Positions 1 to 12,249 of a DNA stretch of 64,000 nucleotides are shown piece after piece; the stretch's first letter is position 1; each line of letters starts with the position of its first letter. Origin of the DNA: Nageia nagi (taxonomy: Eukaryota; Pinophyta); assembly GCA_050084985.1 (NCBI GenBank), contig JBITNC010000001.1, positions 11,408,001 through 11,472,000 on the forward strand, given 5' to 3'. The position numbers were made by a program, and so were the translations under genes. The notes beneath the pieces were generated by a model that made no database searches, had not been told where the DNA came from, and saw nothing but the letters and a program-made list of their open reading frames with translations.

Positions 1-1566
1 AGATAATTATCCTCTCCCTCCTATTTTTCAATGATAGATGGTCATTTAGGATTTAACTAAATTTGGGTGAAGGATGAAGATCAGTTCAAAATAGCATTTA
101 CAACCAAATGGAGAACATTTGCTTTTCAAAGGATGCCATTTGGTCTTTCTAATGTAGGAGCTACTTTTCAAAGAGCCATGGATCATGCATTTGGTGAGCT
201 AATAAATAAAATTATATTAATCTATCTAGATGATATCATTATCTTCTCTTGAAGTAGAAGTGATCACCTAGAACATCTAAGATTAATCTTTAAAAAATAC
301 ATGAAATTTGACATTTCAATCAACCTAAAAAGGTTAATTTTTATGGTAAACCAAGGAAAGTTACTTGGCCATATTATCTCCAAAGAGGGGCTAACAATTG
401 ATCCAAATAGAGTAAAAGGTATAGAAGCATTGCCATTTCCCTCTAACAAGAAGGCCTTATAGTCATTCCTTGGTCAAATAAATTTTGTTAGGAAATTTAT
501 TAATAATGTTTATAAAATTGTATCTCCAATCACTTTAATACTAAAGAAAGATGTTGTATTTTCCAGGTCTTGTGAAGTAAAAGTAACCTTCAAAGAGAGA
601 AAAAAGGCTATAATAGAAGCTTATATGCTTAAAATCCCTGATATTTCATGTATGTACATGGAGTATATAGGAGCATTGATACAATTCTTACATAGAAGGA
701 TGACAATAATGAAGAACACCCGATTGCTTTTCATAGTCAAACACTGTATCAACATCAACAAAGGTACTCATTTATTGAAAAGTAAGGTTTTCCATTATGA
801 AAAGACTTAAAAAGTTTAAGCATTATGTCTCTCATAGTAGAATCCTTGTATATACTATTCATCCAAATTTAAGAAATTATCTTATACAAAGAGATCTAGG
901 TGAAGGAAAAGTAGGTTGGATTACTAAAATAATAGAATATGATATAGAGATCAAGCCAACCAAGCAGATTAGAGGTAGGGCTCTCTTTGAAAGTATGGTT
1001 AAAGCTTCACATATGATTACTCTTGTGGAGGATGAGAAACAACTTAATTAGGAAAGCAATTGAATTAAGCAAATCCTAGTTTATTTTCAATTGGGTAAGT
1101 GCCCTGAAGCTCTAGATAGATTCCAAAAAAAAATATTTAGGTTGCATACTCTTAAATTTATTATGACAGATGATCACTTATATAGAAAATTGTTTGATCA
1201 AACCCTTCTCAGATGTGTGACTCAAGATGCATCCTGTAGAATATTGCACAAATTTCATTATGGATTCTCTAGTGGGCATTATAGTGGACCAACAATAGTA
1301 GCAAAGGTATTACAAGTTGGATATTATTGGCCTACTATATTTTAGGATTCATTCAAGATTGCATGGGAATGTGATAAGTGCAACAAATTTGTGGGAAAGA
1401 GAAGATAAGCTACCATGCCTCTCAAACCTATGGTAGTCGATGAGCCTTTTCAATAGTGGGGTATGGAATTTATTGGTATCATAAATCCAAATTCCTTGGC
1501 AATCATTAGTTTATTTTTAATTACAATAGATTACTTCACTAGATGGTCAAAGGCTATGCCATATAA
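1..1566 (+). pseudogene. Ty3/gypsy pol, first half (RT, RNase H, integrase N-part), broken
   Basis: This is the left part of an old gypsy polyprotein; it continues at 6915 after the insertion of another element. Positions 67-252 encode RT fingers and palm with QRMPFGLSNVGATFQ and the catalytic YLDD box. The frame continues past a stop at 250-252 with the LGHIISKEG region typical of RT/RNase H connections. Positions 625-1051 hold RNase H remnants in shifted frames. Positions 1091-1440 carry the integrase zinc-binding domain (two His, then CDKC near 1370), and 1463-1566 begins the integrase core with the first catalytic Asp in ITIDYFTRWSKA. Stops and frameshifts make it inactive. The TAG at 1454-1456 sits where relatives have Gln (EPFQQW). 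The start lies outside the window, and no LTR of this element is seen at its left. Confidence 0.88.
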
Positions 1567-2683
1567 TGATGCAAAAATTTGGCTCCCTTCAACATTTAGT
1601 AATCTCTATTTTAGTGTGTTCATTGTGATCATCTTGTCTTCAACTTTCCAATGCTTCTTTCAGATCAAAAATTCAAGTCCGTATGTGGAAGTTATGGATT
1701 TAAGACCAATTTGTGTATATTTACAAAAAAAAAAAGAAATTTTTTTTTCAAAATCTGGTGGGACCCGCCTGCCACCGTGGCAACCATGTGGGAGCCTAGT
1801 TAACCTGCCAATGTCTACCACCTACCTACCATCATGGCATTGACTAGTTGACCATGACCAGCCCACGCACAAGCCACCAACCATCTGCACATGCAACCAT
1901 GTCTGCCTACCTATCTACCACGCAAGACTGCCACATAGATTGCCTACCCAGTCAGGAAGCCATTGACTGTTTGACATGTTGACTGTTTGACTTCATCCCA
2001 GAGCATGCCATGTGTAGGCACCATAGTGTATCCACCTAGTTTTAGATTTATTTAATGCATTTTGGGTGTTTCTAGGGTTTTTTTTAGCAATATTTGATTC
2101 ACCTAAGGTCCTATTTTTGGGCTAAGTTTATCCTATAGCCTGCAACAGTCCAGAGAGTGTGTTTTTCAATTTCAGAGCTCAATTTTGGGAGATTCTTGCA
2201 ACCATTTGAGCCCAAATTTGGTAGGAAGATCAAGGAGGTTAATGCGTATCTAAAAATGTATTTTTTTTTCCAAATTTCCTGAGTTGTAATTCTCTCCAAT
2301 TTTAGCTCCCAAAAATTGTATAAAAGGAGAGCAAATTGGATAGAAGAGGAAAGAAGGAGGATTTGGGAAGTGTTTCAATTTTGTTGTGATTTTAAGAGCT
2401 GAGAGTGTTTTGTGAATGTGAGAGGAGGTTTTGGAGGACATTGGAAGCCTTGTAAAGTGATTCCCCCATTGATAGTAGAGAGCTTTTGAGCTAGATGTAG
2501 CCCACACTGGGTGAACCCAGGATAAATCTTGCTTGTCCCTTCTTTGGTGAATGTTTTTGCTCTTCTCTATGTTTACAATTTATTTCCTGAATTCCCTTTA
2601 CAAGCACTTAATTATTTTAAGTGTGAATTGATTCATTTGAAGAGGTTAAAATTGAAATTTTTAATCTTATGGTTTATGGATCA
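1567..2683 (+). repeat. 5' LTR of inner gypsy element
   Basis: This LTR is 1117 bp and aligns along its length with 5810-6909. By eye roughly nine bases in ten agree in the first 120 bp, with mostly transition differences. It begins TGATGCAAAAATTTGG and ends TTTATGGATCA, directly before the primer-binding site. A TATA box (tataaaag) lies at 2319-2326. A poly-A-like run lies near 1725-1750. Confidence 0.94.
2319..2326 (+). promoter_or_regulatory. TATA box in 5' LTR
   Basis: TATAAAAG is conserved at the same LTR position in the 3' copy (6545-6552). It is the likely U3 promoter of the inner element. Confidence 0.6.
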
Positions 2684-2687
2684 AGTT

Positions 2688-2699
2688 TGGTATCAGAGC
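2688..2699 (+). promoter_or_regulatory. Primer-binding site, initiator tRNA-Met type
   Basis: The sequence TGGTATCAGAGC is the standard plant LTR-retrotransposon site complementary to the 3' end of initiator tRNA-Met. It lies four bases after the LTR end and fixes that LTR boundary. Confidence 0.92.
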
Positions 2700-2811
2700 A
2701 AGTTGAATCATTGGGATAACCTCTATTTTGTGTTAAGACATTGTGGAGGAGGGATGAGGATCCAGAAATTAGTTCTAGAGTTTGGCTAAAGAAGCAAAGA
2801 GAGCTTGGAGC

Positions 2812-5770
2812 CATGGCCAATGAAGGAGGGACTAATGTGGAGAAGCAAATTGCTGATCTTGCTACAATGTTCCAGAAAATGTCTCTACAATTCCAACATT
2901 TACAAGAAAAATGAAGGTGAAACTAGTGAAAGCAATAAAATTGACAATGATGTTAAACATAGTGTTTTTCATAGTTCTCCTTTGAAATTGGAAGTTAAAT
3001 TTGATTTGCCTACTTTTATTGGGGAAGTAAATGCTAGAAAATTAGACCATTGGATTAAACAAATTGAAGTATATTATAGAATACAAAGAATTGTAAGAGA
3101 TGAGGATTAAAATCCAATTAGCAACTCTTAAAATGAGTGGTAATGCACTTGTTTGGTGGGAAAGTTGTTTACAAAGTAAGAATGAATCTATTCAAGCTTG
3201 TATTGCTTCATGGACTCATTTTGTACAATTGCTTAGAAATCAATTTTATCCTTTGGGTTATCGACAAAAGACAATCATGGAATGGCAAACTTTCCATCAA
3301 GGCAAAGGGTAAAGTGTGCAAGAGTACACTATGGAATTCCAAAGAAGAGCTACAATGCTAGGTAATCCTCTTGATTCCCAAGATACTCTTCTTAAGTATA
3401 TTGGTGGTTTGCACAATTATTTAAGGCATAAAATTTTGATGTTTGATCCAAATGATTTGGATAAAGTTTGTGTACAAGCCACTCACTTAGAAGAAAGGGA
3501 AAATTTTTTAGTGATGGGAAAAAGAACAATGCTTCCAATATCAATAGTAATAATGATAAAGGAAAGGGGAAAAAGAAAACTATGTCCACTACACAAAAGT
3601 CTAAAGATGTATGTGCACATTGTCAAAAAGAAGGTCATTTAGAGGCTAAATGTTGGAAATTGCATCCTAATTATGCCCTAAACCTAAAGGTCAAAGAAAG
3701 CAAACAAATATTGTTACGTATGAAATTGAAGATGGTTCAAATGTAGATGAGAAAATGACATGTATGGCTTTGCATAATACACCTAATGAAGATGATGAAA
3801 AGAAGAAAATTGAACTTTTTCACATCAAGGTGCAAGCTAAGAAGACTAGGATTGATACATTGTTTGATTCTGGGTCTCAAGCTAATTTGATTGTAGAAAA
3901 GTATGTCAAATCACTTGAACTCACTACTCAAACCCATCCAAACCCATATCATTAGGATAGGTTAATAACAATTCAAAGTTGAAAGTAACACAATAATGCA
4001 AGTTGCAATTTGGGATTAACAAGGATTAGATTGATGAAGTTTTACTTGATGTTGTTCCTTTGGATATTTGTGGGATTGTACTTGGTAGTCCTTATCTATG
4101 GGAAAGAGATGCTTTATTCTATAGAAAGGAAAATAAATATAGACTCATTAAATATGAATTGAATACATGGTTAGTGCTCATCAAAGCAAGAAAAAGGATA
4201 TTTCTTTGATTACTGTAGGACAAGCAAAGAGACTAATCAATACAGGACAAATGTTTATACTTGAATGGTGAAATCTCAAGATGAAGTGGAAATCACAAAG
4301 GCACTTGATGATTATGAACCATAATACAAAGAAGAAGTTAAAGAGGTAATTTCTAAATTTGGAGATTTATTTCAAGTACCTAAAGAACTTCCACCAAAAA
4401 GAGATATACAACATGAGATTCAATTACATCCTGATGTTGACTTCCTAATATTGGCTTATATCGAAATGCTATTTTGGAAAATGAAGAAATTAAGAAACAA
4501 GTCAAGGAATTGTTAGATCAAAGAGTCATTAGACCTAGCACATCACCATGTGGATCTCCTATTGTTATAATTCCAAAGAAAGATGGAACTTGGCGTAAAG
4601 TGTTTGCAGTTTTAAGGGAAGTAAAACTCTATTTGAAGATGTCTAAGTGTGAGTTTGTCAAGAAGAGTTTAATCTATCTTGGCCACATTGTAGGTGAAGG
4701 TCAATTGAGGATAGATCCTGCAAAAATTGAGGCTATGTTGAAATGGCCTACTCCCACAAATGTGACAGAAACTAGGAGTTTTCTTGGGGTAGTACAGTAT
4801 TTACACAAGTTGATTGCTAATGTTTCTTATATGGCTTCTCCACTTCATGCTATTATAGGAAAGAGTCATGGATTTCAGTGGAGAGGAAAAAAATAATATG
4901 CTTTTGACTTGTTTAAAAAGAAAATTAGTCACACTCCAGTAATTACTTTGCCTAATCTTCAAAAACCTTTTGAAATTGAAATAGTTGCTAGTGCTATGAT
5001 TCTACAAAATAGTTCTTTGATGCATGATGGGTATAAAGAATAATATGTGGTTGATCCTGATTTCCAAAATGTCTATCATAGATTGAGCCTTGGTAATGAG
5101 GTTGGAAATCATGACTTTCATTGGCACAATGGATTACTTTTTCATTTGGGAAAACTTTGTATTCCTAATGGTGAGAGGAATGATTTGATTAGGGAAGCTC
5201 ATACTTCTCGTATTTCAGGACACTTTGGTGTTGGAGAAACTCTTGCTAATCTACAAAGGTATTGTTATTGGCCTAAAATGCAAGAAAATGTATCTAGGTA
5301 TAAAGAGAAGCATGATCATCATTAGGTGGATCATAAATTTCAAGTTGAGGATCAAGTATGGCTTCATCTCAACAAGGAGAGACAACATGGTAAGGAAAAG
5401 AAGTTGAAACCTATAAGGTATGGCCCATTTACTAGTATTGGTAAAGTTGGAGACAATGCTTTTTGATTGGACTTACCACCTTATATGCAAATATATTCTA
5501 TTATTAATGTTGAGAACTTGAAGTTGTATAAACTAGCCTTGAATGTAGAAGATACAGATGTCATGTTACCGTCAATTAAGGATTTAGCCCCTGAGCACAT
5601 GAATGCGTTGGTTGAGGATGTAGTATTGGAAAAGAAGCAATGATCATCTTGTAGTGGCATACATGAGGTGTGGTGTATTGGAGTAAAGGGCCAACATCCA
5701 CACAAGGCCAAGTGGTATGCAGTTGATCAGGTGAGGTAGCTCTACCCTCATCTCATTCCATCATCCTAAA
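2812..5770 (+). pseudogene. Gag-pol of inner gypsy element, frameshifted and internally deleted
   Basis: Reading starts at ATG 2812 (MANEGGTNVEKQ) and soon shifts frame. A retrotransposon Gag domain spans about 2980-3480 (motif GNALVWWE). A CCHC zinc knuckle, CAHCQKEGHLEAKC, lies near 3611-3655. The aspartic protease centre DSGSQANLIV is at about 3865. RT resumes with KKDGTWRK near 4580 and then jumps straight to KLYLKMSKCEFV, so the catalytic aspartate palm is gone. The LGHIVGEG region follows. RNase H is almost absent. The integrase zinc domain (about 5190-5310) is present, but the DDE core is missing and the C-terminal SH3-like part follows at 5326-5500. The TAA at 3310-3312 stands where Gln is expected. 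Confidence 0.88.
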
Positions 5771-5797
5771 TGCTTTTGGGGACAAAAGCTTTCTCTC

Positions 5798-5809
5798 AAT
5801 GGGGAGGAA
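5798..5809 (+). promoter_or_regulatory. Polypurine tract of inner gypsy element
   Basis: AATGGGGAGGAA immediately precedes the TG of the 3' LTR, the place where plus-strand priming is expected. Confidence 0.8.
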
Positions 5810-6909
5810 TGATCCAAAAATTTGGATCCCTTCAACATTTAATAATCTCCATATTAGTGTGTTCATTATGATCATCTTGTCTTCAGCTTTCCAACGCTTC
5901 TTTTGGATCAAAAATCTGAGTCCGTATGTGGAAGTTATGGATTTAAGACCAATTTGTGTATATTTGCAAAAAAAAAAAAGAAAAAAAAATTCAAAATCTG
6001 GCAGGACCTACCTGCCACCATGGCAACCACGTGGGAGCCCAGTCAACCTGCTAACATCTGCCACCTGCCTACCATCATGGCATTGATCAGTTGACCATGA
6101 CCAGCCCATGCACAAGCTGTGAACCATCTACGCATGCAACCACATCCACCTACCTATCTGCCACACAGATCACCTACCCAATCAGTAAGTTGCTGATCAT
6201 TTGACCTGTTGACCATTTGACTTCATCCAGAGCACACCACGTGTCAGCACCATAGTGCATCCACCCAATTTTGGATTTATTTAATGTATTTTGGGTGTTT
6301 CTAAGGTTTTTTTTAGTGATTGTTTATTCACTTAAGGTCCTCTTTTTGGGCTAAGTTTATCCTATAGCCTGCAACAGTCCAGAGAGCATGTTTTTTAGTT
6401 TTAGAGATTGATTTTGGGATATTTTTGCAACAATTTGAGCCCAAATTTGGTAGGAAGATCAAGGAGGTTAATGGGTATCTAAAAATGTATTTTTTTCCAA
6501 ATTTCCTAGTTGTAATTCTCTCCAATTTTAGCTCCCAAAAATTGTATAAAAGGAGAGCAAATTGGACAAAAGAGGAAAGAAGGAGGATTTTGGGAAGTGT
6601 TTTAGTTTTGTTGTGATTTTAAGAGCTGAGAGTGTTTTGTGAATGTGAGAGGAGGTTTTGGAGGACCTTGGAGGCCTTGTAAAGTGATTCCCCCATTGAT
6701 AGTAGAGAGCTTTTGAGCTAGATGTAGCCCACACTGGGTGAACCAGGATAAATCTTTATTTTCCCTTCTTTGGTGAATGCTTTTGCTCTTCTCTATTTTT
6801 ACAATTTATTTCTTGAATTCCCTTTACAAGCACTTAATTATTTTAAGTGTGAATTGATTCATTTGAAGAGGTTAAAATTGAAATTTTTAATCTTATGGTT
6901 TATGGATCA
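5810..6909 (+). repeat. 3' LTR of inner gypsy element
   Basis: This 1100-bp copy of the 5' LTR starts TGATCC and ends GGATCA. Its first 19 bases contain two 8-bp inverted arms (GATCCAAA/TTTGGATC) separated by two bases. The TATA box is at 6545-6552. Confidence 0.94.
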
Positions 6910-6914
6910 TACAA

Positions 6915-7670
6915 AAAATAAGATCATGAAATAGTAATAGAAATGATTAAAAGGATAATCACTCGCTTTGAAATTCCATGGAATATAGTGTCAGATAATG
7001 GTCTGACATTTACCGGAGGCAATCTATCAAGCTTTTTAGCTTCATATGAAATCTACTGGTCATTCTATTCAAACTATTTCCCATAAGGTAATGGGCTAGC
7101 TAAATCAACTAACAAAAATCTAATCCATATCATCAAGAGAATAATTGAAGGGAATCCTAGATAGTGGCATACACAGTTGGACTATGCATTATGGGTTGAT
7201 AGAATTAGTATAAAATTAGCAATAAAAACATCCTCATATGCATTGTTATATGGTAAAAGACTAGTGTTATCAGTACACATGGAGTTACTAGCTTTAAAAA
7301 TCCTGCAAGAAATGGAAGACTATGACTTTGAGCCATTACAATTCAGATATAATCAACTCTTGAAATTAGATAAAGATCAAAACAAAGCATATGAGTCATT
7401 CCAGCATCACCAACACATCATCAAGAGGTGGTTTGATAAGAAAAAGTCTTCTTAAGTGAAGTTTGAATTAGGTGATATTATCCTCAAATGGGATGAGGAA
7501 AGAGCAAAACCTAGAAGACACCAAAAATTTGACTCTCTTTGGAGTGGGCCTTACATCATTACCTAAGCCATGTAAAATAATGCATTCAAGTTGTAGGATG
7601 TCATTGGGTCCCAAGAATTACCTATTCCCATCAATGGGATCTATTTAAAATATTACCACATGATAAGGTA
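6915..7670 (+). pseudogene. Ty3/gypsy pol, second half (integrase core and C-terminus), broken
   Basis: This continues the integrase interrupted at 1566. The second catalytic Asp region VSDNGLTFTGG is near 6990. The GNGLAKSTNKNL segment near 7090 corresponds to the DDE glutamate region, with the Glu apparently replaced. Then come the tail region MDYALWVDRIS (7177) and the C-terminal LWSGPYII box near 7540. A TAA at 7453-7455 and others break it. The frame fades at about 7670. Together with 1-1566 it shows one old element opened by a later insertion. Confidence 0.85.
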
Positions 7671-8235
7671 AGCTTGTGTTCCCTGTAAGGCATTGTATAG
7701 TGTAAAAAAAATAGTTACATAGTTTTCAAAATAGTAAATAGTATTTAATTATCAAATTTAATTCAATCTTATTAGGATTTAATGTTGGCATACTACCTAG
7801 ATATCAACTTTAATTCAACTTAATCAAGTTAATGCTAGTATGTTGCTCAGCTGTCACTAAATAAAATAGCATTTAAGGAAAGATTTCCTCAGATTTCATA
7901 AAACACTATACAAGTACAACAAATTAAGTCTAGTTTGCTTTGAATTTACTAATCTAGCCTATGCTAGCTCAATCTGTATAATGCATGGGTCTTGAGATCC
8001 TTAAGAAGTAATTGTCCATTAATGGAAATCTTACCAACCTTAGATAAATAAATCTCCTCCCATACTCTAGAGTTCGACACTTAGCTGATTTTGAGCACTC
8101 AAGTTTCCAAAGCATTTAGAGCTTAGAATTTTTAGAGCTAAGTTATCTTGAGAAAGAAAAAGGTTGTAGGACCTTGCATCACCTAGACTACTATTTTTAA
8201 TGATAATTAGAGGTTCAAGAAAAGGTGTTAGTATC
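7671..8235 (+). other. Spacer between integrase end and the unknown 3' frame
   Basis: AT-rich DNA with no convincing frame, promoter or tract. It is probably the untranslated spacer of the outer element. Confidence 0.4.
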
Positions 8236-11200
8236 ATGGCAACCTCTCAATCATCTTTTGCAATTGAAGTGGAACAACTTCACACTGACCCACTCTCTTT
8301 ATAAGAAGAATATCTTAAGAATGCACCAAGAGTGAATTGGACTAAGATGGGAGTGATTAGTGATAGGGATACATGGAGAGTTGATCATAGCCATGTTCTT
8401 TTGAAGCTTAAGACACTTGAGGTGAGCAAAAAAGGAAAATCACTTGCTCATTTAAGGAGAGATGTTATGATTGATCAAAATTTGGTATATTATGTGTTCT
8501 ATGAGTTGTTCATCTACCCCGAGAGCTTGTACTCTCTAGCACATAGAAATCACCAAGAGGGGTACCAAATTGTAATGTTTAAAAGCACTAAAGAAGGAGA
8601 CACTTTTGAGCCAGTGTTTGAAGCAGTGCCAAATTACTCTCCTAACTCCATTATCCAAGCATTTTCTATTCCAGCAGATTGGACATTTCATGTTAAAAAA
8701 CAAATTGATTTGAAAAAGGCAAAATATGATTTTTACATTAATTAAGATGAAATGCTAAGCTAGATCAATGGAAGATACCAGGATAATAGAAAAGCAAAAC
8801 TCTTACCAAGCTACCAAATAGCTCTTTTTGAAAGAAAGAAAGATAGAGAAGTGCTACAAGCACTCACAGTAATCTTGGGAAAGAAGACCTAGATTGAAGC
8901 AGATGAAGCTATGGTGCACATGGCTTATAATATTTTAGAAGCCCACATCTATTATGATTTCCTAGCTTTCATAATTGGAGAAATTAAGAGGTGTTTGTTC
9001 AATATTGAAAAATTAAATTTTAGACATTCTTCTTATCTTTGGTGGATTTTCATCCATCAAAATTTGGACAAATTATAAAGGTGAGGCTTCCAATTAAGCC
9101 AATTAGTTCTAATGCTACACTGATGCTAATTGAGTTGATGGTACCAATTTTGACCAAGTTGCATGGATCCTACTATGATTTCATGGACAAGTTCTATGCA
9201 ATTATAGTAAAAATTTTGATTGAAAAACACCCTAGTAGGCTACAAAAAAGCATAATAAGGGAGCTACAAGGCAAAAATAAAATTGATGATTGGTATTTAT
9301 TGAAAAAATGCATTGTAATAATTAGGTATGGGTATTTTGAGAAACTTTTCTTTTTGCATAAATAAGTTACCCCTCAATTGTATTCAATAGAGATGGGTAT
9401 ACAGATTTGTACTATAGAGAGTAAATATGGGGTTGGGGATAATTTCAAGTCTATTGTAAATATACTAGCTTCTACTAAGAATTTTACTCTATTAGAGATA
9501 GGATGTACAGATAGTATAACTCAGTTTATTGTCTAGAATTTCAAAATAGATAAGGTGGGAACTACATGGATGTATAACCCATTAGGGTAAATGATCTAGA
9601 TAATAAGGACTAGCAAGAAATGTCCAACATTCATCCATGATAGTAGGTCCCATATAGAATATTTTGTAAATAAATCTAAGCAAGAGGTAGAAAGGTACCA
9701 AGATTGGGAATTTGCACCCTAAATAAATTCTGTATAGCCTTGGAAGGAATAGGAAAATATAGGAATAGGGAAAATAAGAGGCAAGATTTTGTCCTCAACC
9801 CAGAGGTCCTCACCCAATTAGCATATCTTGGGTGGGGTACCAATAAAATTCATTATTTTACAAGATTCAAATTTGAGTATACTACAAAAATTCACACAAT
9901 TGAAAGTGAATTATTTGAAAAGTTAAAATATGATAAATACTAAGAGGTAGAGTATTCCAAAGATCCTCTACCATAGTTGGGACAACCTCTTCCTCCTCAT
10001 TTTTGCAAAAAACCTACTATAGAGGAAAGGATAGCCCAAATAGAGCAACTATCTAGCATGGTTCAATTCCTAAAGAAGGGATAACAAAACCCTTTGAACA
10101 CCACCACTTCTTCTTGGGAACCTTCTCCCAAAAAGAAAAGAAAAGTTCAAACTCTTGCTCAAAGGGAGAAAACATCAACTATACAAGGCCATAGTCACAA
10201 ATGAATATACCCTCACCATCAGAGGAAATAAAAGAAGTCCCAAAGGTGGTGATACAAGAAGCATAAATTTTTGATCTAGAAGAGTTCAAAGAGCCACAAG
10301 ATATAGATGTTGGTAGTGCAAAACAAGTTCAAGAATAAGAATAAAAGGAAACCCTAGAAGAGGGATAGAGCTAGATTCAACAAAGTGAGGAAAGTATACC
10401 TAAGGCCAGTAAAATAGTAGTAGCTACACCTGAAGGAGGACCAAGAGATGATGATGATGAATTTGGAAAAAAGGACTCTAGCCTAATGGATAGGCCTAAA
10501 GAACAAATTGAATCCATGGAAGAAGCTAAGCCTAAACTAGAGGTCTAAATAGTTTACTCCTCCTCGGTAGTCCCAACCAATCTAGCAAGTCGAGACACCT
10601 ATTGTAGGTGGAATTATTCCTACTCATTCTTTTATTTCTATTACCTTGCAAGAGGAAATAAATTCTATTTTTTCTACACAAATTGTAGAGCCCATTGATT
10701 GGGAAACTTCTATAAATAAATCTCCTATGCTTCTTGAGCAATAGTCAAGAATTTTGAGCAAAGTAATGAAGATAGAAGACATGAAAATTAATTAGATGCC
10801 TTTCAAAGAAGGGTAATTGGATTTCACTCCCATGGTAGTAATAGATGTAAATATGTAGAGTGCATCACCTATTGACCAATCCAAGTTTCTAATAAATACT
10901 TCAATGGTAGTTGGAAAAAGTCTTTAGGCAATGGAGACTAAAATAGAGAAATTGAATAAAAAGATTGACCAATATAAGAAAGACTACTCCCTTAAGGATA
11001 AAATAGTAGTTGGGTTGTAGAATAAGAATAAAGAATTGATTTTAAAGCTTGAGAAGCAAAACATAGAATTTGATAAGAGCATGGAAAAATCAAGAGCTTA
11101 GCTAGATATTATGAACCAAATGATAGAAGAAATCAAAACTCAAGCTACAATTATGGATGCTAAGAAGATAAGATAGATTGAGGTTGACATGCAGATAATC

Positions 11201-12039
11201 AATGCAATAAATAAAGTTCTATCAAATGATAATGCAAAGCTATTATTTCTAATAAAAATTAGAAAATCCTTGGTAGAGCAAGTTGGTGATATAATGATAA
11301 CATTATCTCACTCGCATCTACTCAAGGAGGAAGCTATACAGGCCATTAAAGAATTTCATACTCAAAGTGCTCTTCATAAGTGAGCTATGGATATACCCAT
11401 AAAAGTTTTGAAAAGAATGCAGGTTTGATTAAGGATAGTGACTAAAAAAGAGTTCATAATAGTCTCCTCCAAGCCAAAATAAGCATATCACAAAAGGATT
11501 CAAGAAATTTGTGAACTCCAAAGTTTGATGTTCAACATGGACATAAATAAACACTAGCTCATAATAGAGTTGAGATTTGTTAATAAATTAATTAATTGAA
11601 ATAAAAGCTCCCAAAATACAAGAAGAGAAAAATGTATAGGGTAGTGCTACCAGCTGGGTAGCCAATACCATTAAATTCTTGGAATAATCTTTTTTTGAGA
11701 CACAAATCTCAGATGTGCAGCAAATGAATGAGTTGGCTCAAGACACCATTGTAAAAATTTTATAGGTTGGAAGGCTAAATAGTGTCTTGAAAGGGTTCAA
11801 AGAAGACATAAAGAAGATTAAGGTATCCTTCATCCTATCATAAGCTAATTATAAGGATTTGAGTGAACTAAATAAAAGGATGTAGGCATTCCTCCTACCA
11901 GACATGATGGTAGCAATTGAGATTGCAGCCAGATCCACTTTTGGGCAAGCAATTAGGAGTAGTAGCAGTTGACAAGTTCTATTCTCTAATAGGTAGAGAC
12001 CCCAAAGAGTTGCTAAAAGATTGTATTCCTTTAGTATAA
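8236..12039 (+). pseudogene. Long unknown 3' reading frame of the outer gypsy element, broken
   Basis: From ATG 8236 (MATSQSSFAIEVEQL) a coding-like sequence can be followed across stops and frame changes for about 3.8 kb. The longest clean pieces are 8332-8745 and 9039-9365. About 10900-11380 is rich in Lys, Glu, Leu and Ile and looks like a coiled coil. The end, LKDCIPLV then TAA at 12037, is conserved in a second copy. It lies downstream of integrase, where envelope-like or additional ORFs occur in some plant gypsy elements. I see no transmembrane segment or furin-like site and do not recognise the family. Its 3' quarter recurs on the minus strand at 51960-51537 plus 37749-37626, so it is a real conserved part of an element. 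That it belongs to the same element as 1-7670 is inferred from position only. Confidence 0.6.
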
Positions 12040-12230
12040 CACTCAAAATTTGGGTAATTCTATTATTTTTCATTCTTCATTATTTCATTCTTTACTACTT
12101 GGGAGCTATGTATATAAGAGTACCTGGGAGTATATTATTCTTTTAAAAGTCTTCATGAGTTATAAAATTTTGTATTCTTTCATCACACATATTTTCTAAT
12201 AAATTGATACACCTACAACATCTAATTATA
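12040..12230 (+). repeat. Start of family A long repeat (probable LTR), truncated
   Basis: This matches 25530-25700 and, in reverse, the 37450-37640 region, including ATTCTTCATTATTTCATTC and a tgggagctatg..tataagagtacc stretch. It follows the end of the 3' frame directly, as in the minus-strand copy. It stops where a different LTR-like repeat begins near 12250. Confidence 0.65.
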
Positions 12231-12249
12231 CTTTCTTTATGTAGTAGAA

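Larger units (their letters stand above)
1567..6909 (+). mobile_element. Inner Ty3/gypsy LTR retrotransposon, deletion derivative, nested in the pol of another gypsy element
   Basis: The element is bounded by two LTRs that start TGAT and end ATCA. It is flanked by tataa (1562-1566) and tacaa (6910-6914), a 5-bp target duplication with one mismatch. Its order is LTR, initiator-Met PBS, gag, protease, partial RT, partial integrase, polypurine tract, LTR. It split the integrase core of the older gypsy element, whose reading resumes at 6915. At 5.3 kb it is short for a gypsy element with 1.1-kb LTRs, because the RT catalytic part, RNase H and the integrase catalytic core are missing. It could have moved only with proteins supplied by another element. 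Confidence 0.93.
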
